From: JAVBQJ01 sp045532655 | GTDB taxonomy: Bacteria > Verrucomicrobiota > Lentisphaeria > Victivallales > Victivallaceae | Direction: 5' to 3' | DNA: 12,881 nucleotides | NCBI GenBank assembly: GCA_045532655.1 | Contig: JAZSGI010000167.1 | Coordinates: 1 to 12,881 of the forward strand | Shown: positions 1 through 6,291 of the stretch, one piece after another | Layout: every line of letters starts with the position of its first letter | Position numbering within the stretch: the first letter of the stretch is position 1 | Translations under genes and position numbers: made by a program | Notes under the pieces: model-generated | The model's input: the letters and a program-made list of their open reading frames with translations, nothing else | Database searches by the model: none | What the model was told of the DNA's origin: nothing

Positions 1-1190
1 CTGCGATCCGTCATGCCGGCGATATGCAGCCCTTCTCTGCATTGATCTTTAAGATCATGACCGACCCCTTTGTCGGTAAGCTCTACTACTTCCGTGTATA
101 CTCCGGTGTTGCAGAGCGCGGTATGGAAGTTGTCAACCCCCGTACCGGCCGCCGTGAACGTGTCGGTCGTCTTCTGCAGATGCACGCCAACAGCCGTGAA
201 GAGATCGATCAGGTCTTCTCCGGTGATATTGCAGCTGCTGTCGGCTTGAAGAATGTCACTACCGGTGATACCATTTGTATTGAATCCAAGCCCATCGTGC
301 TTGAATCCATGCACTTCCCCGAACCCGTCATCTCAATTGCCGTTGAGCCCAAGACCACTGCTGAGCGTGATAAGCTGGCAAAAGGTCTGGTCGCTCTTTC
401 TGAGGAAGATCCCACCTTCCAGGTCAAAACTGATGAAGAAACCGGTCAGACAATTATTTCCGGTATGGGTGAACTTCACCTTGAGATTATTCTCGACCGC
501 CTTATCCGTGAATTCAAAGTGGAAGCCAATACCGGCGCTCCTCAGGTCGCTTACCGTGAAGCCCTCAATGGCCCCGGCGATGCCAACACCAAGTTTGTCC
601 GTCAGACTGGTGGTCACGGTCAGTATGGTCACGTGCTTCTTACAGTCGAACCCAAGGAACGCGGTTACGGTCTTGTTGTTGAAAACAAGGTTGTCGGCGG
701 TAACATTCCCAAGGAATTTATCAAGCCCACCGAAATGGGTATCCGTGAAGCTGCAGCCAGTGGCGTGATCGCCGGTTATCCGGTCATCGACTGCCATGTC
801 TGCATTACTGACGGCAGCTCCCACCCTGTGGACTCCTCTGAAATGGCATTTAAGATCGCCGGTTCCATGGCGTTCAAAGAAGCCGCCCGTAAAGCAGGTA
901 CCTACCTTCTTGAACCTATTATGAAGGTTGAGATCACTGCTCCCGAAGAAAACATGGGTGACCTTATCGGTGACGTTACCAGCCGCCGCGGTATCATTGC
1001 TCAACTCGATACCACCGGCCAGGCAGGTTTCGGCAAGATTCTGGCGCACATTCCTCTGTCTGAGCTTTTCGGTTATGCCACTGCGATCCGTTCGCTTTCC
1101 CGTGGCCGTGCCTCCTACTCAATGGAGCCTGCGCACTTCGAAAAGGTACCAAAACAAATTCAAGATAAAGTCGTAACGGAGAGAAACTAA
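1..1190 (+). CDS. fusA: Elongation factor G, C-terminal part (5' truncated by window edge)
   Basis: EF-G is the GTPase that drives tRNA/mRNA translocation on the ribosome and, with RRF, ribosome recycling. The reading frame is open from base 3, so the ATG at 24 is internal and the GTPase domain lies outside the window. About 395 residues are visible. They cover the end of domain II (FSALIFKIMTDPFVGKL), domain III (from about MHFPEPVISIAVEPK), domain IV with the GGHGQYGH stretch and the HPVDSSEMAFK segment, and domain V (LLEPIMKVEITAPEENMGD, then SELFGYATAIRSLSRGRASY). It ends in TAA at 1188-1190, one base before the rpsJ start, so the rpsJ ribosome binding site lies inside the fusA 3' end. 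The operon position next to S10 points to the main EF-G rather than a paralogue. Confidence 0.97.
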   Translation, partial: AIRHAGDMQPFSALIFKIMTDPFVGKLYYFRVYSGVAERGMEVVNPRTGRRERVGRLLQMHANSREEIDQVFSGDIAAAVGLKNVTTGDTICIESKPIVLESMHFPEPVISIAVEPKTTAERDKLAKGLVALSEEDPTFQVKTDEETGQTIISGMGELHLEIILDRLIREFKVEANTGAPQVAYREALNGPGDANTKFVRQTGGHGQYGHVLLTVEPKERGYGLVVENKVVGGNIPKEFIKPTEMGIREAAASGVIAGYPVIDCHVCITDGSSHPVDSSEMAFKIAGSMAFKEAARKAGTYLLEPIMKVEITAPEENMGDLIGDVTSRRGIIAQLDTTGQAGFGKILAHIPLSELFGYATAIRSLSRGRASYSMEPAHFEKVPKQIQDKVVTERN

Positions 1191-1191
1191 G

Positions 1192-1512
1192 ATGAGCGGT
1201 AAATCTCAGCGTATCCGCATTCGCCTTCAGGCGTATGAACATCGTATTTTGGATCAGTCTGTGCAGGAAATCCTCAAGACTGCCAAACACACCGGCAGTA
1301 TGGTTGCAGGCCCCATTCCGCTTCCTACCCGCGTGGAACGTTGGACGGTCAACCGTTCACCCCACGTTGATAAGAAATCAATGGAGCAGTTTGAAATCCG
1401 CACCCATACCCGTGTTCTTGATATCGTCAACCCCACCGGCAAAACTGTGGATGAGCTTAAAAAGCTCAACCTGCCTGCAGGTGTTGATATCTCCATCAAG
1501 ATCGGTCTGTGA
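1192..1512 (+). CDS. rpsJ: Small ribosomal subunit protein S10 (uS10)
   Basis: S10 is a protein of the 30S head; in many bacteria it also acts as NusE in transcription antitermination. The 106-residue product has the family hallmarks: QRIRIRLQAYEHRILDQS at the N-terminus, GPIPLPTRVERWTV, the SPHVDKKS loop and FEIRTHTRVLDIVNPT, ending in GVDISIKIGL. Its length is normal. The ATG lies one base after the fusA stop, with CGGAGAG just upstream inside fusA, so translation is probably coupled. There is no room before rpsJ for the long S10 leader that L4 binds in Escherichia coli. The following gene, rplC, is separated by an unusually long structured gap. Confidence 0.97.
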   Translation: MSGKSQRIRIRLQAYEHRILDQSVQEILKTAKHTGSMVAGPIPLPTRVERWTVNRSPHVDKKSMEQFEIRTHTRVLDIVNPTGKTVDELKKLNLPAGVDISIKIGL

Positions 1513-1529
1513 TGTTGAATTGACAGGAT

Positions 1530-1558
1530 CTGCTGCAGCACGTTGCTGCAGCAGTTTT
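1530..1558 (+). promoter_or_regulatory. Strong hairpin with short T-run between rpsJ and rplC (candidate attenuator)
   Basis: A perfect 11-bp inverted repeat, CTGCTGCAGCA (1530-1540) and TGCTGCAGCAG (1544-1554), encloses a 3-base loop and is followed by TTTT (1555-1558) and then CA. The shape is that of an intrinsic terminator, but the T-run is short, so partial termination, attenuation or an mRNA processing/stability element is more likely than full termination. It begins 17 bases after the rpsJ stop codon, inside what should be one ribosomal-protein operon. Each arm also contains the self-complementary CTGCAG. The structure is read directly from the sequence; the function is inferred. Confidence 0.6.
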
Positions 1559-1567
1559 CAGTAACCT

Positions 1568-1604
1568 GATACCGATGCCGCAAATCCGATTAGCGGTAAG
1601 TATC
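1568..1604 (+). promoter_or_regulatory. Possible second leader hairpin just upstream of the rplC ribosome binding site
   Basis: GATAC (1568-1572) can pair with GTATC (1600-1604). Inside it, CCGC (1578-1581) can pair with GCGG (1593-1596) around an 11-base loop. The outer stem ends immediately before the rplC Shine-Dalgarno sequence (GAAAGGAG, 1605-1612). With the preceding hairpin it would make a two-stem leader able to control rplC translation. The pairings are short and interrupted, so this is weak evidence without comparative data. Confidence 0.3.
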
Positions 1605-1616
1605 GAAAGGAGTATT

Positions 1617-2258
1617 ATGAAAGGTTTGATCGGAAAGAAAATCGGGATGACGCAAGTCTACGATGAAAAGGGTGTCCTGATCCCCGTTACTGTGGTTCAG
1701 GCCGGTCCCTGTGTCGTAGTTGACGTCAAGACCCAGGCACGTGATGGCTACTCTGCCATCCAGCTGGGCTTCGGCGAACGTAAGCCCAAGAATGCCGGTA
1801 AGGCTATTCTCGGACACGTTGCCAAGGCCAATTACTCTGCAACCGCCCCTGCCTGCCTCCGTGAAATCCGCCTTGCTGCGGATGAAGCTGTTGAGCTTGG
1901 TACTGTGGTCAAAGCAGATGTCTTTGCAGAAGGCGACTACCTGGATATCACCGGTACCACCAAGGGCCGTGGTTTCGCAGGTGTTGTGAAGCGTTACCGT
2001 TTTGGCGGCGGTCGTGCCAGCCATGGTGGTGCATGGACCCGTCGTACCGGTTCCATCGGCTGCCGTGAATTCCCTGGCAATGTTATCAAGGGCAAGAAGA
2101 TGCCCGGACACATGGGCAATACCCGCTGCACTATGCAGAATCTGAAGGTCGTCCGTGTTATGAATGATGAAAACGTCATTCTTGTCAAGGGGGCGATCCC
2201 CGGTGCAAACGGCGGTATTCTCGTGATCCGCTCCGCAGTCAAAAAGCAGAGTAAGTAA
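1617..2258 (+). CDS. rplC: Large ribosomal subunit protein L3 (uL3)
   Basis: L3 is an early-assembly 50S protein whose central extension reaches toward the peptidyl transferase centre. The product is 213 residues, typical for the family. I chose ATG 1617 because it follows a clear GAAAGGAG ribosome binding site at 1605-1612 and gives the canonical start MKGLIGKKIGMTQVYDEKG. An in-frame ATG at 1575 would add 14 unrelated residues from the structured leader. Family motifs visible are TGTTKGRGFAGVVKRYRF, GSIGCREFPGNVIKGKKMPG and HMGNTRCTMQNLKVVRV. rplD follows after 17 bases. The gene sits behind a hairpin-containing leader, so it may be a separate control point in the operon. Confidence 0.97.
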   Translation: MKGLIGKKIGMTQVYDEKGVLIPVTVVQAGPCVVVDVKTQARDGYSAIQLGFGERKPKNAGKAILGHVAKANYSATAPACLREIRLAADEAVELGTVVKADVFAEGDYLDITGTTKGRGFAGVVKRYRFGGGRASHGGAWTRRTGSIGCREFPGNVIKGKKMPGHMGNTRCTMQNLKVVRVMNDENVILVKGAIPGANGGILVIRSAVKKQSK

Positions 2259-2275
2259 GATAGGAGAATACAAAA

Positions 2276-2905
2276 ATGTCGAATAATCTTGATATTTTCA
2301 ATATTCAGGGCGAATGTGTCGGATCTTACGAGATCCCCAGCGAAGCCATTGAACTGGTCAAGGGCGAGCAGGCTGTTCACGATTGTGTTGTTGCTTTCCA
2401 GGCCAGCCTCCGTGCTTCCAGTGCCCATACCAAGACCCGCGGCGAAGTTTCCGGCGGCGGTGCCAAGCCCTTTCGTCAGAAAGGTCTCGGCCGCGGTCGT
2501 GCCGGTTCCGGCAGAAGCCCCGTCTGGGTTGGCGGCGGTGTGATTTTCGGACCCCGCAATGAACGTAACTACACCAAGAAAGTCAACCGCAAGGTTGCAC
2601 AGCTTGCTCTCAAGCGTGCTTTCAGCGAACGTGTTGTCGATGGTTCCATCGTTGTTGTTGATGCCCTCAACTTCCCCGATCACAAGACCCGCAACGCAGC
2701 TGCCATGCTCAAGGCTTTGAAACTTGACCGTACCGTGCTTATTGCAGTTCCCGAATACGAGGAAACTGTGGTTTGTGCCACCGGCAATCTCGCCAACGCC
2801 ATTTTGCGCCGTACCTCCAGCATCAATGTTTACGAGATGCTGCGGTTCCACAAGCTGGTATTCACTAAAGATGCACTGGACGCATTCATTGCGCGACTGG
2901 TCTAA
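2276..2905 (+). CDS. rplD: Large ribosomal subunit protein L4 (uL4)
   Basis: L4 lines the 50S exit tunnel through its extended loop. In E. coli it also represses its own S10 operon by binding the leader. The 209-residue product carries the loop at about residues 49-92: HTKTRGEVSGGGAKPFRQKG, then GRGRAGSGRSPVWVGGG. The globular core follows (KKVNRKVAQLALKRAFSER). The ATG at 2276 has AGGAG at 2262-2266. Spacing to rplC and rplW is short, so all are probably on one mRNA. Whether L4 autoregulates here is unknown. If it does, its RNA target cannot be a leader directly before rpsJ; the rpsJ-rplC gap or the distant str leader would be the alternatives. Confidence 0.97.
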   Translation: MSNNLDIFNIQGECVGSYEIPSEAIELVKGEQAVHDCVVAFQASLRASSAHTKTRGEVSGGGAKPFRQKGLGRGRAGSGRSPVWVGGGVIFGPRNERNYTKKVNRKVAQLALKRAFSERVVDGSIVVVDALNFPDHKTRNAAAMLKALKLDRTVLIAVPEYEETVVCATGNLANAILRRTSSINVYEMLRFHKLVFTKDALDAFIARLV

Positions 2906-2919
2906 CAGAGGACTAAATC

Positions 2920-3204
2920 ATGAATAACGAATATGGTATCATCATCAGTCCGGTCGTCACTGAAAAGAACAATGATCTGGCAAGCCAGAACAAGTATGTG
3001 TTCAAAGTCAGTCCCCGTGCCGGAAAGATCGAGATCGGCAAAGCTGTTGAAAAGCTTTTCAACGGTGTTAAAGTCAAGTCGGTCAATGTTATGAACTGCT
3101 CGGGCAAGCCCAAGCGCGTCGGCCGTACCCCCCAGGTCGGACGTCGTGCTGATTGGAAGAAAGCTATCGTTACGCTTTCTGAAGGCACCATCGAGTTCAT
3201 CTAA
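2920..3204 (+). CDS. rplW: Large ribosomal subunit protein L23 (uL23)
   Basis: L23 sits at the mouth of the exit tunnel and is the docking site for trigger factor and SRP. The product is 94 residues, the normal size. It begins with the family pattern IISPVVTEKNNDLASQNKYV, continues with a KIEIGKAVEKLFNGVKVKSV helix-strand region, and has a basic loop (GKPKRVGRTPQVGRRADWKK) before the last strand. The start has an AGAGGA ribosome binding site about 8 bases upstream. It lies 14 bases after rplD and 12 bases before rplB, consistent with one transcript. Confidence 0.96.
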   Translation: MNNEYGIIISPVVTEKNNDLASQNKYVFKVSPRAGKIEIGKAVEKLFNGVKVKSVNVMNCSGKPKRVGRTPQVGRRADWKKAIVTLSEGTIEFI

Positions 3205-3216
3205 GCGAGGTAAGAA

Positions 3217-4044
3217 ATGGGACTCAAAACTTTTAAACCTACTTCGGCTTCCCGTCGTAATATGTCGGTGCCGGATTTTGCAGAAATCACTGCAAAGTCT
3301 CCGGAAAAGAGCCTGACAACCGGTAAAAAATCCACAGGCGGCCGCAACTCTTACGGTCGTATTACCACCCGTTTCCGCGGTGCTGGCAACAAGGTTCGCT
3401 ATCGTGCGATCGACTTCAAGCGTGACAAGGACGGTGTCCCCGGCCGCGTTGCAACCATTGAATACGATCCCAACCGCAGCTGCTATATTGCTCTTATCAA
3501 TTATGCAGACGGCGAAAAGCGTTATATCCTTGCCCCCGTCGGTCTCAAGGTTGGCGATGCAGTTATTTCCGGCGACAAGGCTGAACCCAGAAACGGCAAC
3601 AGCCTCAAGCTGAAAAATATCCCTGTGGGTGTTACCATCCACAACATTGAGCTTACTCCCGGTCAGGGTGCCAAGATAGCCCGTTCTGCCGGTCAGTACG
3701 CCACTCTCCGCGGTAAGGATGAGGAATACGTCCAGGTCAAATTGCCCTCCGGCGAAGTCCGTATGATCCATGCTGAATGCCGTGCCACCGTTGGTCAGGT
3801 CGGTAATCAGGATCACATGAACGTCAAGCTTGGTAAGGCCGGTAAGAAGCGTTACAAAGGCTTCCGCCCCCACGTCCGCGGCGTTGTTCAGAACCCTGTC
3901 GATCACCCGATGGGTGGTGGTGAAGGCCGTTCTTCCGGCGGCGGACATCCTGTTTCGCCCTGGGGACAGCTTGCCAAGGGTAAGCGCACCCGTAATCCCA
4001 AGAAGGGATCTAAGAAGTTCATCGTTGAACGGAGGAAGAAGTAA
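3217..4044 (+). CDS. rplB: Large ribosomal subunit protein L2 (uL2)
   Basis: L2 is a primary 23S rRNA-binding protein needed for subunit association and peptidyl transferase function. The 275-residue length is normal. Visible features are the N-terminal KTFKPTSASRRNMSV, the OB-like domain (GGRNSYGRITTRFRGAGNK), the SH3-like domain with the NIPVGVTIHNIEL and AGQYATLRGKDEEYVQVKLP stretches, and the C-terminal segment NPVDHPMGGGEGRSSGGGHP. The conserved His (about residue 230) is present. Two residues on, the more usual His is Met (232), a substitution I associate with Bacteroidota and PVC-like sequences. GAGG lies 3207-3210, before ATG 3217. The TAA stop overlaps the rpsS ATG by one base. Confidence 0.97.
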   Translation: MGLKTFKPTSASRRNMSVPDFAEITAKSPEKSLTTGKKSTGGRNSYGRITTRFRGAGNKVRYRAIDFKRDKDGVPGRVATIEYDPNRSCYIALINYADGEKRYILAPVGLKVGDAVISGDKAEPRNGNSLKLKNIPVGVTIHNIELTPGQGAKIARSAGQYATLRGKDEEYVQVKLPSGEVRMIHAECRATVGQVGNQDHMNVKLGKAGKKRYKGFRPHVRGVVQNPVDHPMGGGEGRSSGGGHPVSPWGQLAKGKRTRNPKKGSKKFIVERRKK

Positions 4045-4307
4045 TGCCCAGATCAATTAAAAAGGGACCCTTTGTTGATGCCTGCCTTATTAAGAAGGTT
4101 GAGAAGATGAAGGGGCCGAAGCGCCCGATCAAGACATGGTCACGCAGATCCATGATCATTCCGGATTTTGTTGGTCACACCTTCGAAGTCCACAACGGCA
4201 AAAGTTTCGTTCCGGTCTTTGTTACTGAAAACATGGTCGGACATAAGCTTGGTGAATTTTCTCCCACCCGTGTCTTCAAAGATCACGGTGTGATGTCCGG
4301 TAAATAA
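4044..4307 (+). CDS. rpsS: Small ribosomal subunit protein S19 (uS19)
   Basis: S19 is a 30S head protein that binds 16S rRNA with S13 near the A site. The 87-residue product matches the family throughout: MPRSIKKGPFVDACLIKKVE, IKTWSRRSMIIPDFVGHTF, VHNGKSFVPVFVTENMVGHK and LGEFSPTRVFKDHG. A strong GGAGG (4031-4035) lies 8 bases before the ATG, and TAATG overlaps the rplB stop, so translation is coupled. In most bacteria rplV and rpsC would follow. Here a terminator follows 16 bases after the stop codon, making S19 the last gene of the operon. Confidence 0.97.
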   Translation: MPRSIKKGPFVDACLIKKVEKMKGPKRPIKTWSRRSMIIPDFVGHTFEVHNGKSFVPVFVTENMVGHKLGEFSPTRVFKDHGVMSGK

Positions 4308-4323
4308 TCCGGTTGCCAATTTG

Positions 4324-4356
4324 AACAGGTCACTTTGTAAAAAGTGACCTGTTTTT
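4324..4356 (+). terminator. Rho-independent terminator ending the ribosomal-protein operon
   Basis: A perfect 13-bp stem, AACAGGTCACTTT (4324-4336) and AAAGTGACCTGTT (4341-4353), encloses a GTAA loop and runs into TTTTT (4352-4356). It starts 16 bases after the rpsS stop. The minus strand has no comparable T-run after the stem, so it acts on + strand transcription only. This is the clearest intrinsic terminator in the window. Confidence 0.93.
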
Positions 4357-4360
4357 CATT

Positions 4361-4366
4361 TATGAT
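4361..4366 (+). promoter_or_regulatory. Possible -10 box for the monophosphatase-family gene
   Basis: TATGAT lies just after the terminator and 26 bases before the ATG at 4393. I find no convincing -35 hexamer at normal spacing, because that position falls in the terminator hairpin. A promoter is expected here because the upstream operon is terminated, but the support is one hexamer only. Confidence 0.3.
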
Positions 4367-4392
4367 GAATACTTTTTTTATGGAGAAGTTTT

Positions 4393-5187
4393 ATGTTTTT
4401 TGACGATAATGTTTTGGAGTTTATGTGTCAGACGGCAAAAGAAGCCGGAGAAAAGACTGTTGAAGGACGCAAGGCACTGAATTCAAATGAAATTGATTCC
4501 AAGGCGACGGTGAAGGATATCGTAACTGTTTGTGACAGAGATACTGAAAAATTTATCGTTTCCAAACTTCTCAGCAAATTCCCTGATTCCGGTATTTATG
4601 GCGAAGAGTTCGGCAGAATCAATCAGGAATCACCCTGGTGCTGGATAATCGATCCCATTGACGGTACAGCAAGTTTTGTGCATAATCAGCCTGCATATTC
4701 GGTATCCATAGCTCTCTGGCACGAAGGACAACCTGTGGCAGGAGCAGTTTATGCGCCTAAATTAAATGAACTCTATTACGGAAAAGCCTCCGGCGGAGCA
4801 TGGTGTAATGGCGAAGCCATCCATGTAAGCAGTAACAGTGAAATGAATTCCGCCATGCTTATTTCCGGTTTTGCCTGTTTGCGTGCCGGTTGGACAAATA
4901 ACAATCTGCCATTTTTCTGCAAAGCCGCCACACTCGCCCGTGAGATCCGGCGTTTCGGATCTGCGGCGCTGGATATATGTTTTGTAGCTTCCGGCAAAGC
5001 AGATGCTTTCTGGGAACTGAATCTGGCTCTTTATGATTACGCCGGGGCTGTACCCATTTTGCTCGGGGCCGGCGGAAAGGTCAGTGACACAAAAGGAAAT
5101 AAGATATTTACCAGGGGAATCATCTGTTCCAACGGTGTTATGCATGATGCTATGGTTGAACTGCTTGCAGAGTATGACCCTGATTGA
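4393..5187 (+). CDS. Inositol monophosphatase-family phosphatase
   Basis: This is a Mg2+-dependent phosphatase of the IMPase/FBPase/HisN/CysQ superfamily, 264 residues, the normal size. Metal-binding motifs are visible: GEEFG (Glu71/Glu72), WIIDPIDGTASF (Asp87, Asp90, then Gly-Thr), and a C-terminal Asp in LYDYAGA (about Asp215), where the family usually has WDxAAG. The RRFGSAALDICFVASGKADA stretch is also typical. DGTASF rather than the DGTxEF of CysQ favours inositol monophosphatase (SuhB-like) or histidinol-phosphate phosphatase (HisN-like) activity; I cannot choose between them. GGAGAAG (4382-4388) precedes the ATG. It stands alone, after a terminator and convergent with ispG (6 bases between stops), so context gives no pathway. 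Codon use is less biased than in the ribosomal genes. Confidence 0.88.
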   Translation: MFFDDNVLEFMCQTAKEAGEKTVEGRKALNSNEIDSKATVKDIVTVCDRDTEKFIVSKLLSKFPDSGIYGEEFGRINQESPWCWIIDPIDGTASFVHNQPAYSVSIALWHEGQPVAGAVYAPKLNELYYGKASGGAWCNGEAIHVSSNSEMNSAMLISGFACLRAGWTNNNLPFFCKAATLAREIRRFGSAALDICFVASGKADAFWELNLALYDYAGAVPILLGAGGKVSDTKGNKIFTRGIICSNGVMHDAMVELLAEYDPD

Positions 5188-5193
5188 AGATTT

Positions 5194-6291
5194 TTAACTG
5201 CTAACAGTATTGTTGTTTAATTTTTGCAGCAATATTGCCAGTGCTTCTTCCTGAGGATATTTCCCTGTTACAATTCCTTTTTCAAAAATCACGGCGCAAC
5301 CGTCGCCCCCGGCAAGTCCGAGATCTGCATCAGAGGCTTCGCCGGGGCCATTTACTGCACAGCCCATAACAGCGACCTTTTTTATATTTGCTGTGGATTT
5401 CTCGCTTTCTTCAATGCGTTTAAGTTCATTCCGTACAGCAGAAGCCATTTTTTCCAGATCGATTCTTGTTCTGCCGCAGCCCGGGCAGGAGATAAGTTCA
5501 ATACCGAATGAACGTATTCCTGAAGCCTGAAGTATTTGTTTGGCGGCATAAACTTCCTGTACAGGATCTCCTGTCAGGCTGACTCTGACAGTATCACCGA
5601 TGCCATCCAGAAGCAATGCTCCGACACCAATTGCTGATTTTACGATACCATCTGCCGGTAAACCTGCTTCAGTTATCCCCAGATGCTGCGGGTAATCCCG
5701 CAGAGCTGCAAATTTTCTGCACGCTGCGACGGTCACAGGTACAGATGAGGCTTTCATTGAAACAACGATATTTGTGAAGCCGAAATCTTCCAGAGCTTTA
5801 CATTCATTTATCGCACTGGCAAGCATTGCCTGTACAAGTTTTTCATCCCGCAATTTTCTGTCTGTTATTTGCAGAAGTTCACGGCGCATATCTTTGGCGA
5901 TACTTCCGGCATTAACTCCTACCCGGATGGGGATCCCGGCATTTCCGGCAGCCTCAGCAACGGCTTTCACTCTTTCCCGGCTGCCGATATTGCCGGGGTT
6001 TATCCGTACGGCATCTGCTCCGGAAGCAATAGCAGCAAGGGCGAGTTTCCAGTCAAAATGGATATCTGCCACTACCGGTATGGGGGAAGAGGCGACAATA
6101 TCCTGCAAGACTTCAGCTGATGCCATATCCGGAACTGCACTGCGGGTTATTTCGCACCCGGCTGCGGCAAGTTTATTTATCTGTGCAGAAAGTTCGTCTT
6201 TTGCCGTAAGGGGGATATTGTTCATGGATTGAACAGTAACAGGAGCCCCACCGCCGATAAAGATATTTCTGATTTTTACCTGTCTGGTCAT
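5194..6291 (-). CDS. ispG: 4-hydroxy-3-methylbut-2-en-1-yl diphosphate synthase (GcpE)
   Basis: IspG reductively converts MEcPP to HMBPP, the penultimate step of the MEP isoprenoid pathway, using a [4Fe-4S] cluster. The 365-residue product is of the compact bacterial type. The TIM-barrel part (about 1-260) includes VADIHFDWKLALAAI, AVRINPGNIGS, IRVGVNAGS, HLGITEAG and DTVRVSLTGDP. The cluster-binding part has ISCPGCGRTRIDL (Cys269, Cys272) and MGCAVNGPGEASDADLG (Cys311, Glu318). The N-terminal QSMNNIPLTAKD differs slightly from the usual QSMTNTxTxD. The ATG overlaps the rseP stop as ATGA and lacks a strong ribosome binding site, so it is probably translated by coupling. It is the last gene of the minus-strand operon. 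Confidence 0.96.
   Translation of the reverse strand: MTRQVKIRNIFIGGGAPVTVQSMNNIPLTAKDELSAQINKLAAAGCEITRSAVPDMASAEVLQDIVASSPIPVVADIHFDWKLALAAIASGADAVRINPGNIGSRERVKAVAEAAGNAGIPIRVGVNAGSIAKDMRRELLQITDRKLRDEKLVQAMLASAINECKALEDFGFTNIVVSMKASSVPVTVAACRKFAALRDYPQHLGITEAGLPADGIVKSAIGVGALLLDGIGDTVRVSLTGDPVQEVYAAKQILQASGIRSFGIELISCPGCGRTRIDLEKMASAVRNELKRIEESEKSTANIKKVAVMGCAVNGPGEASDADLGLAGGDGCAVIFEKGIVTGKYPQEEALAILLQKLNNNTVSS

Noticed and set aside
24..26. ATG at 24 as the start of fusA
   Set aside because: The frame is open back to base 3 with EF-G sequence (AIRHAGD), so this Met is internal and the gene is truncated by the window edge.
333..1049. Long minus-strand open frame within fusA
   Set aside because: It is antisense to the conserved EF-G coding sequence and matches no family; a shadow of biased codon use.
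1520..1548. Promoter for rplC from TTGACA at 1520-1525
   Set aside because: The -35 match is perfect, but the -10 position at 17-base spacing reads TTGCTG within the hairpin, so no promoter is supported.
1575..1577. ATG at 1575 as the start of rplC
   Set aside because: It lies inside the structured leader without a ribosome binding site and would add 14 non-family residues. ATG 1617 has a strong ribosome binding site and the canonical N-terminus.
2902..4056. 384-codon minus-strand open frame opposite rplW and rplB
   Set aside because: It spans two conserved ribosomal genes and their junction and has no recognisable domain; caused by codon bias in the highly expressed genes.
5197..5242. Imperfect long hairpin at the ispG/monophosphatase convergent junction as a bidirectional terminator
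   Set aside because: CAGTATTGTTG (5205-5215) can pair with CAGCAATATTG (5227-5237) with two G-U pairs, but neither strand has a T-run after the stem. Most of it is ispG coding sequence.
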